DNA of 64,000 nt from Schizochytrium sp. TIO01 (lineage: Eukaryota; Sar; Bigyra; Thraustochytrida; Thraustochytriidae). The position numbers and the translations under genes were made by a program. Below the pieces are notes generated by a model, which was not told the origin of the DNA, did not search any database, and saw nothing but the letters and a program-made list of their open reading frames with translations. Shown in pieces: positions 43,884 to 54,308 of this stretch (position 1 is the stretch's first letter; every line of letters starts with the position of its first letter). The stretch lies in NCBI GenBank assembly GCA_004764695.1, contig SMSO01000004.1, forward strand, positions 1,825,501 through 1,889,500, given 5' to 3'.

Positions 43884-45564
43884 TGCTGCGCCGACTATTG
43901 AAAGAGGAGGCTAAATGAAACAAAGTCAAAGACGCCGCTGCAATAAATAGCAACACAGCGGAACTAACCGAAGCGCTTAAAACGCTGCTTCGAGTCGCTT
44001 GTTGATCAATTAATTGTGCAGTGAACGAGGAGACAGAGGAAACTGAAGTTTTGGGATGGAATGGATGGAGGGTTGGTTCGTTGCCATCATCGAAGAAGAC
44101 CGATCTTTGAAAGGGTTCTTGCTACTGCGCCCTTTGCCGTCTTCTCTTTGTGCTCCTTGTGTTTCCTTACGATTTCGATTGAAGAGAAAGGAAGAAGCCT
44201 CCAAAGAATGATTTTCTCTCTCACTTTCACTTCTCATTTTGTAAACGATTTAAAAAAAAAAAAAATTAATAAATAAAAATCATCGTGAGTAACTAATTAC
44301 AAAACCTGGAGTAGCACTCGCATAGGATGATTTAATCTCGCTAAGCACCGGCTAGGAGGGTAGTAAGACAATGATGAGTATAGAAAGAACAGAGTCTCAA
44401 AGAACACATTGAAACTGGCAGCTGGACAGCGTCGTGGCCCTGGGAACTCAGGCAGCTAGCTGGAAACCACAGAGAAGGGCACTCACTCAGCATGCATGAG
44501 CAGTTTCAAGACTGCTGAAAATAAGGCCGGCAAGGCTGCTCAGAGGCGGCTTTGGACGCTAGCTAAGCTTTCAACGGAGGCGAGGATATGCGTCTTGCCC
44601 GGTTTTGACACAAGGCCAAGGCTGATACGGTGTTTGTTATAATCCTTTTTTTTTTTGTAAAATAGCCCAGGACCTAACCACCTCTCAAGATAAACCGTAG
44701 GAGGTGTTCCTAGGCTCTGTTCTACTTTGGTTCTTATTAGTTTGTGAATGAATGTTTTTGGTGTCTTTCTTTCTTTCATTCTTTCTCTCCTCTCTCTTTT
44801 TTTTCTTTTTCCTATTGTTCCTTTTCGTTTTATTTCCGGGTCCTTTCCGCAGAAAAAGAACTTGAAATCCGCTGTTTTTCAGGGTCAAACTGAAGACGGT
44901 TTCAATGCACGTTGCTTTGCCCAGGATAAGAGACCCCGGGGTGAGGAAAGCCACTCTCCCATAAAAGAACAACGCGCCCCGCTTCTCCGTCCTGAAGGTT
45001 TTGGTTTCCTCTGCAAAGTTTCCACTCTGTTTCTATCTGTTTCTGTTTTCTATGAAATGAAGATCGATTTGATCTACTACATACCTGCCATCAGTACCTA
45101 CCGTGGTCACTGGAACGTAGGAGTTGGTAGGCCGCGGTAGCAGTGCCCAAGAGTGGTTCAAATGAATGAAGTTCATTGATTCATTCATTCAGGAGAGAGA
45201 GAGAGAGAAAGGGAAAGAAAGAGAAAAGAACTTTGAAAGATGAACCAAAGAAAGCACTAGCGCTACTGGGGCAGGTAGCTAACTGCTAGTAAGTAAGTAG
45301 CCTGGTATGAGGAATGAATAAACGAAAAGGCGCACCAAATATTCAAATGCCTAGGGAGGTTCTTAGAGGAAGAAGGGGCCTAAGAAGAGGAACTTGGAAT
45401 AGCATGGAATTCATTCATTCAAATTGGAATTCAAATTCAAATCGAAGGGCTCGTTGAAAAGCGTATTTGAAATAGTTGCAGGCAGACCCTGTTGGAGAGG
45501 AGCAGCCGCACGCAGGCAGGGCAGCAAGGAGGGCGCAGAGCCACCGCAGACGGACTCTGGCATA

Positions 45565-45606
45565 CACGCACGCACGCACGCACGCACTCACCGACGGACG
45601 GACGGA
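45565..45606. repeat. (GCAC)n then (GACG)n
   Basis: Five GCAC units are followed by three GGAC/GACG units. Confidence 0.85.
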
Positions 45607-46642
45607 CTGTCCGAAAGTGATCGCGTTCGCGTGTTGCTTGAACTCACTCATTCTTGTCGTCGCGGAATCCGCTGGATTCCAAAGCCAGGCACCGGCAAAG
45701 AACAGGGCCGCGGCAAGCGCTTCGAAAGGCGGAAAGTTCGCAGCGAGAGAAAAGGACGGGATCAGTACATAGTAGCACGTTGAAAAGCTCAAGGTGTCTT
45801 TAAAGGACGAGGTGCTCCGCGACTACCCGCTGCTGCTGCTCTTTCTGCTGTCGTTGCCCCGTCGTCGGAGAGTCCGCGCGAGAACCTCTCTTTTTTTCTT
45901 CTTTTGGACAGCCATTTTCAGAAGAAGCGGAAGAAGCGTAGGAGTTGCATATTCACTGCTAGGAATATCTACTAAGGTATTATTGCATAAGAGTGACGAA
46001 GACGGCGAGGACAAGGACCGCCATCATTTCGTTTGCTGGGGATAAAGAATCGCCGCGGTAAACTCGCAGTCGTTGAGAAGAACTCCTTTGGATACCGTGG
46101 AGAGGATCTCACTTTGTGGACGAAGGTAGAACTGCTGGCAAGCTCAAAAGGGATATTAAAGAGGAACATTTTGCCTAGTTGCGGGGAAATAAGAGGTTCT
46201 TTGTCTACTGGAGTGGTCTTACCTGTTGGTGACTTTAGATCTTCTCGATCCTTGGGCAACAATACTTGACAAGTGCAACGCGTGCTCTCTGCCTCAAGGT
46301 ACGATACGTATTTTCTTTTTTCCTCTCTTTATCATTGCCAACCCAGCTCTGGGAATTGGAGGATTTAAGGTCCGCTCGATCGCCTACGCGCTGCTGACTT
46401 TGCAATCTATACTTACTCTGTTACCAACTCTTCGTGCTTTGAGCTAGGAGGCCTCTTTGAAAGGCTTGCGTCACGCACTCGCATCTGTGTACGTGATCTC
46501 AGGAATTTGAATCCCATTAAACTCTTTGAAGACTCTTGTCACAAAAGTTGCGTGGGTAGCCAACGAACAAATTAAAAAAAGTCGAATAAAGATCGTACAC
46601 AAACGGGGCAAGTAACACACATATATTTAGACTTAATTCGAG

Positions 46643-48718
46643 ATGCCGGCACTACAATTTTCGACGAAAAAAGTAGGCACCTGTGAAGGCTGCGAAGGTA
46701 TCTTGCGCGAGCACCAAATTGAACGTGAAAGAATTTGGCGGGAAAATTTGCAATGGACAGAAGAAATTTTTGCATACAAACGTGAACTCGAAGTATTCAA
46801 TAAACGATCTCTGAAGCGCTTTGGTGTGAAACGAGTTTTGCTATGCTGCATGGACATGCCGAAGGGGGAATTTGAACGTGACATGGTCCCTTACAACCGT
46901 CTGTCTCCCTTCTGTAGTGAAGCACTGACTAAAATGGTATATGCTGCACCGTATCAAGAGCTAAAACTCTCTGAGAAACACCCATTGTATAAATTGACAT
47001 GTGCGGAGCGCTTGCTTCTTACCGCTGTTGACCTTTTCAAACACCAAGACCAGGTTATTCCAGATCTTGTCAAGGCCCGCTATAATCAAGGATGCCCTTT
47101 TGAATTATATGATGACAGCCTTCAAACCAATGAGTTTGTCTATAGTGTGCTCGACCTCGTAGGAGCCATTGTTGCAAGAGAAGACGTCGACATTGACGAA
47201 TTAGTCGAAAAGCTTCCCAGCAAGTATGAAAGCTTTTCTGATGATTTACATGAAGTTCGTTCAAAGCTTGATCAGCCCCTGCACATGCACAATGGATCTA
47301 AATCGGACTATTCTGATTTTGAATCAGCTGAAGACATGGAAGTCGATATTGATGACCGCCAAAGTTTGAGTAGACGTCATCAGAGGCGGTCTCATCGACG
47401 CCATTCCGTCACTTCAGGAATGGAGTCTTCGTCATCTTCTTCTCATCGTCGTTCCCGTAGGCACTCAGAGTACAAGCATCGTCATCACAAGAGCTCAATA
47501 GACGACAAAAGTGATGAAGAAAAGGAATCTGGCAAGACAAACTCCCGCTCGGAGCGACGCCGGCGCCACTCTACAGCGGGATTTTCTGACAAAGAGCGTC
47601 GTCGATCTCGCCAGCTTATTGACTCCCGGGATGCATCTCCTCATCAGCTTACACAAGATGAAAGAAACACTGAAGAGAATCCTGATCACGAATCAGACAA
47701 TGTTGACAGGGAAAGTAAACAAGGGAGTTCACATAGGCACCGTCGGCACTCTGCGCGGAGTGGTAATTCAACTAACTCGCGTAGAGAATCGGATGCAGAA
47801 GCGCGCCATCGATCGCGTCGTGGATCTGCAACAAGTTTACCAACAGGTCTCGATGAAGCCGTCGTTCTAGCAGCAGACGATGACACTCAAGAAATCACTA
47901 GTCTGCGCAATAGCTCTCGCAGAACCTCGTCACGCAGACATTCATACCATCACCGTCTTCAACGTGAAGAGCAAGAGGACGTAGTCATCCCTGAGCCGTT
48001 GGGCCGTGCGCGGGGTAGTACATTACCTTCTCACGGTCGCAGTCGTTACCGCACTGCAAACTACCCTGAGGCAGAGGCTGAGTCTCTTCACAATCTCCCA
48101 GTGGCGGAACCTCTTGAACCCGAGACTGATGACATAGAATCCACAAACGAATTTGAAAGTGCTGACGAAACTGCCAGCCAAAACAGCAGCCATCTCATCA
48201 ATATTGAAGAAGGCGATGACGAAGGAGAGGAGTTAACAGAGGAAAGCATTCTTGAACGAGAGCAGGACCGCAAATCAAAGCGGAAAAGCAGACGTCGTTT
48301 GAGCCTTCGCGCTGTGCTCCAAAGTACATGTAAATTGCACCTACACGCAGAAGATCAAGTTGCCAACGATGTGCAACATGATCTTGATAATGATTTGTTG
48401 TCTTCTGCAAATGTTACGGATAAAAAAAAGAAAAAGAAGAAATCGATATTGCGTCAAAGCCTTCTGTCTTCACGGCAGCAGAAAGGTACTTTGAGAAGGC
48501 GAAATTCGACCGGCTCCACACAAGACAGCCCTGCTGTACCCCGCTGGATTAAAGATCGCAATGGCAAGTCCTTTCGCTGGAGTGATCAACTAAAGCGCTA
48601 CGAACGCGTGCGCTTTAGTATTAAGCAAGGTATTACAGGTCCTGTATGTGTAGCTAAGCCGCTTGCACATGCAGAGGATGACCACATGACTCCAGATCTC
48701 GACCATTCTGACCTGTAG
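46643..48718 (+). CDS. Basic, RS-rich protein with eleven RRxS (PKA-type) sites; function unknown
   Basis: This is a 691-residue intronless protein. Residues 1-210 look folded and helical: a CxxC (C14, C17), a charged helix, KRVLLCCMD, then TCAERLLLTAVDLF and FVYSVLDLVGAIV. I do not recognise this domain. Residues 240-440 are disordered and rich in Arg, Ser and His, resembling an RS splicing-factor region. RRxS motifs occur with Ser at 255, 275, 310, 322, 370, 383, 395, 429, 434, 554 and 622. RRxS is the optimal consensus for cAMP-dependent protein kinase. An acidic region (480-540) and a lysine run (594-600) follow, and the C-terminus (635-670, WIKDRNGKSFRWSDQLKRYE) looks ordered. It converges with the adenylyl cyclase gene 950 bp away, so a link to cAMP signalling is tempting but unproven. 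An RNA-processing role is the alternative. Confidence 0.75.
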   Translation: MPALQFSTKKVGTCEGCEGILREHQIERERIWRENLQWTEEIFAYKRELEVFNKRSLKRFGVKRVLLCCMDMPKGEFERDMVPYNRLSPFCSEALTKMVYAAPYQELKLSEKHPLYKLTCAERLLLTAVDLFKHQDQVIPDLVKARYNQGCPFELYDDSLQTNEFVYSVLDLVGAIVAREDVDIDELVEKLPSKYESFSDDLHEVRSKLDQPLHMHNGSKSDYSDFESAEDMEVDIDDRQSLSRRHQRRSHRRHSVTSGMESSSSSSHRRSRRHSEYKHRHHKSSIDDKSDEEKESGKTNSRSERRRRHSTAGFSDKERRRSRQLIDSRDASPHQLTQDERNTEENPDHESDNVDRESKQGSSHRHRRHSARSGNSTNSRRESDAEARHRSRRGSATSLPTGLDEAVVLAADDDTQEITSLRNSSRRTSSRRHSYHHRLQREEQEDVVIPEPLGRARGSTLPSHGRSRYRTANYPEAEAESLHNLPVAEPLEPETDDIESTNEFESADETASQNSSHLINIEEGDDEGEELTEESILEREQDRKSKRKSRRRLSLRAVLQSTCKLHLHAEDQVANDVQHDLDNDLLSSANVTDKKKKKKKSILRQSLLSSRQQKGTLRRRNSTGSTQDSPAVPRWIKDRNGKSFRWSDQLKRYERVRFSIKQGITGPVCVAKPLAHAEDDHMTPDLDHSDL

Positions 48719-49670
48719 AGATGAGTTCTTACAGTAGCCAGATTTATGTATATAAGCACTCAAGCACAATCTGACGCTCTTGCAATATTTTGGTGTATTC
48801 CGAGTATTGCTAATTCTACTTTTTACCTGAGGAAATTAATTCCTTAAATATCCTTTGAATAGGTTATTTTGAAATGTAGGCAGCTATGCAAGCCTCGCCA
48901 ATATTCAGTTTTTAATTTATTGATTGTAACAAATAAAGTGAGCCTGACACTATCTGATAGAAGTTTCATTTTTACACTTTCTCTTTAGTTAAAGTCCAAC
49001 AAAATGTGCATACCAACCTGAAAAGTCTTCAATTCTGTCGATTTCCTTTTTTAATCCAGTTACACTCCTTCACTTATGAACTCAAACCGGTTTGTGGGGG
49101 GGGGGGGTGCACAGGGTTGGAAGTCTGGGGAAGAGAAATTGCCAAATCTTAAAGTAAAAAAACTAGTTTACGAAATATTCTCTTTGTTCTTGTGGCTGAA
49201 GTTTATTTTTCACGATGTGTCTGCGCTTGTCAAAGTCTGATAGCTAGCCTGTGCAAATGTGCACTCGCAAAATAAGAACATCATAAATGATGATCACACT
49301 TAGTCGTAGTTTCGAAGAAGCGCCGAAACCCTTCTCACAACAGTCTTAGTACCAGTTTCATACTGTGATGGAAGACTATGAAAATATTTTCGGGGATGAC
49401 TCTCAAGAGAGAAAATATCTATCAATCCATATGTGGATATTTAGGGATATATCCCAAGGGCTTGTCTGTGGTGGTTTGGTGGTGGTTTGGTGGCGGAAAG
49501 TTTTGCTAACAAAATTCGATTTTCTGATAAAAATGTAAGTGGGACACCTTAAAACTATACATTCTAGCTGCAGAGTATCGCTTCATAAAAGGAAATAATG
49601 TCACGCGAACAACACATAATATTTAGACTTTGATTTATTCGAAACGTTGCTGCAGCACTACTACTTATAA
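48719..49670. other. Convergent spacer between RRxS-rich gene and adenylyl cyclase
   Basis: No open frame of note. It is AT-rich and should carry two 3' untranslated regions. A run of 12 G lies at 49096-49107, and a GTGGTTTGGTGG direct repeat at about 49468-49495. Confidence 0.55.
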
Positions 49671-52600
49671 TTACACTATAGTGCACATGTAAGATATGAT
49701 ATTAGAGGGTGGGGTCGGGTGTTCTTCAATCTTTGCTTTAGAGGCTGAGTTGATCACCATAGAATTGACTTGTGCTGCATCAGGGACTGAACTATCATTA
49801 AGACTTGACGAGTTGCGGCTTGAGATACTAGGCTCAATTGTGCGGTGGAGCAAAACGTCTTTTCGAACTACCTCAATTTTACTCATCATCGCACTGTAGC
49901 CATAACGCGTCTCTGGGATCAGCCCAGATGATTTTCTACCTGGGGTTCCAGGTGCTTGTTGAAACTGTGCTGAAGGCGGCCCAACGAGAGTTGTTCCAGA
50001 GTGAGAACGAGGGCGATCTAAAGTGTTCCCACTCAGTTGTAATAGGCTTTGTTGACCAACTAATTCCTTCATTTCTGCGAGTGCAGGGAGAATTTTGTCT
50101 CGCCCTAAATTGAGTTGTGCCACTTCCTCAATGATTGCATATGCCTCTGGAAGCGCATCAATAGTTAAATCCATACGAAAAGAATACATCATAAATTTGA
50201 GTGCCATAGCATCATGATGTGCTTTGCTGTAGTGATGAGAGAGGAGAACGAAGTACGGGCGTAAGTCGTCATCAAATGTCTTTTGATAGTACTGTGCAGC
50301 TGAAAGATGCAGTATCTTCAAGTTGCGCGTTGTATTCAGATTATAACAGACTTCCCTGGACACGTTTGTTCGAAATGCATAGACTCTTTCATTGTTTGGA
50401 CCATTGGTAACCTCCAGCCACTCGCTATCAACCAGGTCCTCGATCACCTCATTAAGCATATGATCACCCTTCCGACTAATGCAACGAGGTATCATATCAC
50501 GCAGGCATCCTATAGGAAAACATGGGCCAATGACTGCGGCTGTTTTTAAAAGCGCACGATGCGTATCAGGTAGTAAATCAAATCGAGCTTGCACAGCTCT
50601 CTCGATTACAGCACTGATGGTTGTGCACTCAACTAAATCAGTATCTTCAGAGTCTGCTAAACTTTTCGCCAACTCTGCACACTGTCCAGGATTGCCAAGG
50701 CTTTGACTTAAAATAAACTCAATTGCATGTTTTTTCAAGGCTTTACCTTCGGCAGCCGTCTTGATGAGCTTTAAACAATCGCCTCTACCAAGCGCAGAAA
50801 GTTGCACTTCAGAGATTGAATCACCTCCAAGGAGACCATCACACCAATCTGGCACCCGTGCAGAGTTACTGCGCGTAAATATGATTGCGACCTTTCCTTC
50901 AACGGCTTGGATAAGTTCATGGAGGGCCTTTCCTGTTAGACTATCTATGAAGTGCATATCATCTAATAAGATCACAATCTGCTGCTCGCGCTCCGCGAAA
51001 TCCAGAAATAAGATTTTTAAAATCTTTCGAATTGAGTTCATCACAACAGCACTGTGAGGTAGAAGGTCTAGGGAAGGTTGCTTTCGAACTAAAGCACTTT
51101 TCTTCGCTGTAGTGTTACCTTGAAAAGAACGATCCTGATCGAGTGTCCAGTTGACGTTAAGCACTTGACTCAAAAATGGTGATGCTATACGATCAGACGT
51201 TCTTTTCGCATTCTTCCATTTTAACGAAGAGAATTTAGAGGGTGGATTTGATGAAAGCGCGGATAGTCGCCTCTGAGACCGATTCTTAAACGAGTTTTGT
51301 AGGATAGACACTTCTTTTGATACACTCTCATTGTATCCTTCTCCATCAATACTGGATGGGTCTTTACTAAGAAGGTTATGAAAAGAAAACGAGCTTGATT
51401 TTCCGCTCCCATCAAAATTTTCTACATTCGGTGCACTCATGCGACGCAATAAGTCTATATCATGATTCTTTGCAAAACCATGTCCAGACTGCCACTGCTT
51501 TTGTTGTTTTCCTTCTGTAGGAGATGGTGGAGATTTTTCCACCATATCTTGCTGACTTGGCTTTCTCATAAAAAGACTTGTTGTGGACCTCAAAAACCTA
51601 TGGCGAGGACCTCTGGCTGTAGGCTTCGTTTCTGGCGCTGCTGGAGTCTTTTCACCAAAGCTTCTATTACTTGAAGTTAGTATGAGGTCCTGAGCTCCTG
51701 TGTGGGAGGTGATTTTTCTTCGTAGAGTGAACGAACTGGTTTTGTTTGTAGAAGACTGGTCAGTATCTGCTGCTAGTGAGGACCTGCTTCCATGCGAAGT
51801 AGCATCGGGTAGATCATCTGTTGCAAAATACGACCCGACTCGAGTCATGAGATTTCGGAAAAGCTCTCGCCTGGTTGCTTCTAAGTCATCTTTGAGTAAA
51901 GTACTCTCTGATTCGTGTTCCTTTTTCGCATGGGGACTTCTATGCAAGAGCTGCCAAAATAGCTGCTGAAAAATTCCATATGGAGCGGATTGTGAAGAAG
52001 GAAACACTCTGTTGTATAGAGTCACATCACCATCCCTGTCAAACACTTGCTTCAGTTGGGAAATCATATGCGATTTGCCCATACCCTGCTCGCCTGATAT
52101 GAAACATATGGTCGGTTCACTTTTTTTTGTGGAGCGCACTGCTTCGAAGACAAGCTTCATTTCGTTACTTCGACCGACGAGCTCCGCAAATTCAGAGTCA
52201 TTGCTTACGCTATTTTCTCTTTGAACATTTTCCCCATCTTTCGCTGTTAAACACTGGTATGTCTGCATTTCGTTTTCGTATCCTTTTAATCGTACTGGCT
52301 CAAGAGGTAAGAAATTAATATGTTGTTCTTGTCTTGTTTCCTTAAAGGTTTCGTCGCAGCAAATTAACATTGAGGTTTCGCCTTCCTGAGTGGCCCTCTT
52401 ACGACTTAGGCTCATCAGTCGCGCTGCAAGGTTTACATCTCGGCCAACCATCGCATACTCACGTCGCTCAGTTGAGCCAACAGCACCACAGAACGCAGCC
52501 CCAGTAGATAGCCCAATATAAGTCTTCAATTGGCGAGCCTCCGTTGCTTTGGCCATATTTAAACCACATGAGAGAGCTCTCAGTGGATCATCACGATGAG

Positions 52601-54308
52601 TGTACCCTGCCACTCCAAAGCAGGCAATAAAAACACATCCCTTATCGTCGACTAGAAACTGGCGGAGAAGACCATTATAACTGAAGAGTACATGTTGCAG
52701 ATCTACAAGGATTTCATTGAACATTGTACATAATGCTTCCCCGTTGGAGTCAGGCGAGTAAATATCTAGGGGAAACCCATCTATCATCATAAATAACACA
52801 CAAATACGCTTGCGATACTCATTTATATACCGCCCCCCGGCGCGTAAGACTTCCGCGGCAGGGTTAGGTACAAAGCAACGTAATCGGTTGACAAAGTTTG
52901 ATGCAAAATTATGACTTGCTGTAGACCCACTACTGACGGCTTCACTTCTGCTCTTATCCAGCCTTTTACGATGATAAGCGCCCATTACAAACACACTATC
53001 TGGGTCGGACTCTGCTCGGGGAGTTGATACATCAACACTATTTGTTGCTATCAGCTTGACGAGACCCCGTTTTCTTTCAAAGCTGCCAATCAAGTTCGGA
53101 GAATTAACCCTCTTTTCCTCAATTTCTTCTCCTTCGCACACATCTTTCACAGGTTCGAAGGTTTCCTTCGTAACAACGACCTCACGACTACTTGCGTGCC
53201 CTTCGGCATCTCCCATCCTAACGATTGCTTCGCCAATCACCAACCAATTCCAAAAGTTATCCGTTCCGCCGAGAAGCATGAAGTGAGTTTTTCCGGAGGC
53301 AATGCCAATGTGCAACGTAAGTTGTGGTCTTGTCAGCTCTGCTAGAGCAAGACCGCATTGGAATACTCTGAGAGTTTGTCGTACACGATGTACTTCATCG
53401 GTGGGCCAAATTATGATGAGCGCATCGCCAGCAAAAGCTACAATATCACCATTATATGCTTTCACAATCTCAATCAAAGCGCCCAAAAAATCGCTAATTA
53501 TTTCTGATAGCTCATCTACACCTTCAGCTCCGCGAGAACACAAATTTTCACTTAAGGACGTAAAGCCAGAAATATCGGCAAGCATCACTAGAGCATGACA
53601 TGTTTTTGTAATCGTAGATAGAGGTTTGTCTTCTTGTAAAATGCTCAAGAGCTCTTTGGGAACAAAGGATGAGAGCTTTGGAATGTCTTTCGCAGTTACA
53701 GGACGGGAATAGCTTGTACTGGACATCCCATCCCGATCAAAAGTGGATTCATCTCCACTTAATAATGGAGACCCTTGGAATTTGCGGCTGCCAAGAAGTC
53801 CTGAAGACCTAGATGTACTTACACTTTGCCCATTTAAAGGGTTTACGAGATGTCGAGGTTGTCGCATCGTCTCAAAATTTGAAATCCGTGCCTGGCCAAA
53901 ATTACCCAAGGGTCCTAGATGCGCAGCTGAGATTTGTCGTTCGGAATTTGATCTAAACTGGATTGGCTGATGCATCCCACTGCTCTGACTCCTTCCTGTT
54001 TTTATATCTACTGTTGGAAGTGCTGCCACGTGATCATTACCTGCAGAACCCAAGCTTTGTTGAGACTCCTCATGCAAAAGTTGCGTGGTTGATACTGTAT
54101 GTTCTTCTGCAATACAGTCACCTGTAAGGTCATCATTACTCTGATTACTTTGCCGAAATTGTAATGAATCATCTTCCTGTTTGTTGACAACGTCAAACAA
54201 GATAGATGAGTGGCTTGATTTCATTTCGAGATCGTCATACTGGGTCATCTTAGTTTTGCCCGTCGATGAGTGGTCGTGCTTAGTCTCTTTGTCGTCTCCA
54301 ATTAACAT
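49671..54308 (-). CDS. Soluble-type (sAC/ADCY10-like) adenylyl cyclase with two cyclase domains and an NTPase module
   Basis: This is a 1,545-residue protein without membrane segments. A disordered, Ser-rich head (1-215) precedes cyclase domain 1 (238-395), whose metal aspartates are D245 (ADISGFT) and D295 (AGDALIIIW). Cyclase domain 2 (502-690) has K556 in DDKGCVF, and N626 and R630 in VGRDVNLAAR, matching the purine-recognition lysine and the transition-state Asn and Arg of sAC, so one catalytic site should form between the two domains. A P-loop NTPase domain follows from about 707, with Walker A GEQGMGKS (739-746), a long disordered insert and Walker B VILLDDMHFID. The C-terminus is alpha-helical as in sAC. 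Human sAC makes cAMP from ATP and is switched on by bicarbonate and Ca2+. Here the bicarbonate Lys and Arg sites appear changed (A291 and G366 by my hand alignment). It is divergent from the G-alpha gene, 1.8 kb away. Confidence 0.93.
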   Translation of the reverse strand: MLIGDDKETKHDHSSTGKTKMTQYDDLEMKSSHSSILFDVVNKQEDDSLQFRQSNQSNDDLTGDCIAEEHTVSTTQLLHEESQQSLGSAGNDHVAALPTVDIKTGRSQSSGMHQPIQFRSNSERQISAAHLGPLGNFGQARISNFETMRQPRHLVNPLNGQSVSTSRSSGLLGSRKFQGSPLLSGDESTFDRDGMSSTSYSRPVTAKDIPKLSSFVPKELLSILQEDKPLSTITKTCHALVMLADISGFTSLSENLCSRGAEGVDELSEIISDFLGALIEIVKAYNGDIVAFAGDALIIIWPTDEVHRVRQTLRVFQCGLALAELTRPQLTLHIGIASGKTHFMLLGGTDNFWNWLVIGEAIVRMGDAEGHASSREVVVTKETFEPVKDVCEGEEIEEKRVNSPNLIGSFERKRGLVKLIATNSVDVSTPRAESDPDSVFVMGAYHRKRLDKSRSEAVSSGSTASHNFASNFVNRLRCFVPNPAAEVLRAGGRYINEYRKRICVLFMMIDGFPLDIYSPDSNGEALCTMFNEILVDLQHVLFSYNGLLRQFLVDDKGCVFIACFGVAGYTHRDDPLRALSCGLNMAKATEARQLKTYIGLSTGAAFCGAVGSTERREYAMVGRDVNLAARLMSLSRKRATQEGETSMLICCDETFKETRQEQHINFLPLEPVRLKGYENEMQTYQCLTAKDGENVQRENSVSNDSEFAELVGRSNEMKLVFEAVRSTKKSEPTICFISGEQGMGKSHMISQLKQVFDRDGDVTLYNRVFPSSQSAPYGIFQQLFWQLLHRSPHAKKEHESESTLLKDDLEATRRELFRNLMTRVGSYFATDDLPDATSHGSRSSLAADTDQSSTNKTSSFTLRRKITSHTGAQDLILTSSNRSFGEKTPAAPETKPTARGPRHRFLRSTTSLFMRKPSQQDMVEKSPPSPTEGKQQKQWQSGHGFAKNHDIDLLRRMSAPNVENFDGSGKSSSFSFHNLLSKDPSSIDGEGYNESVSKEVSILQNSFKNRSQRRLSALSSNPPSKFSSLKWKNAKRTSDRIASPFLSQVLNVNWTLDQDRSFQGNTTAKKSALVRKQPSLDLLPHSAVVMNSIRKILKILFLDFAEREQQIVILLDDMHFIDSLTGKALHELIQAVEGKVAIIFTRSNSARVPDWCDGLLGGDSISEVQLSALGRGDCLKLIKTAAEGKALKKHAIEFILSQSLGNPGQCAELAKSLADSEDTDLVECTTISAVIERAVQARFDLLPDTHRALLKTAAVIGPCFPIGCLRDMIPRCISRKGDHMLNEVIEDLVDSEWLEVTNGPNNERVYAFRTNVSREVCYNLNTTRNLKILHLSAAQYYQKTFDDDLRPYFVLLSHHYSKAHHDAMALKFMMYSFRMDLTIDALPEAYAIIEEVAQLNLGRDKILPALAEMKELVGQQSLLQLSGNTLDRPRSHSGTTLVGPPSAQFQQAPGTPGRKSSGLIPETRYGYSAMMSKIEVVRKDVLLHRTIEPSISSRNSSSLNDSSVPDAAQVNSMVINSASKAKIEEHPTPPSNIISYMCTIV

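Larger units (their letters stand above)
35555..46642. other. Gene desert 2: repeat-rich, no supported gene
   Basis: In 11 kb I see no frame with a recognisable domain. It contains AT-rich tracts (37500-37600), a 12-bp minisatellite (38932-38998), GACT, ATTC/ATTT and AATC arrays (42950-43880), many GCTAGC palindromes, an inverted repeat (42892-42914), and a weak candidate for a small spliced gene (39110-39300). The last few hundred bases should carry the promoter of the RRxS-rich gene. Confidence 0.6.

Noticed and set aside
44748-45140. 130-codon ATG frame with a hydrophobic start
   Set aside because: The hydrophobic part derives from a TC-rich tract and the rest has no pattern. It lies in the repeat desert with no homologue recognised.
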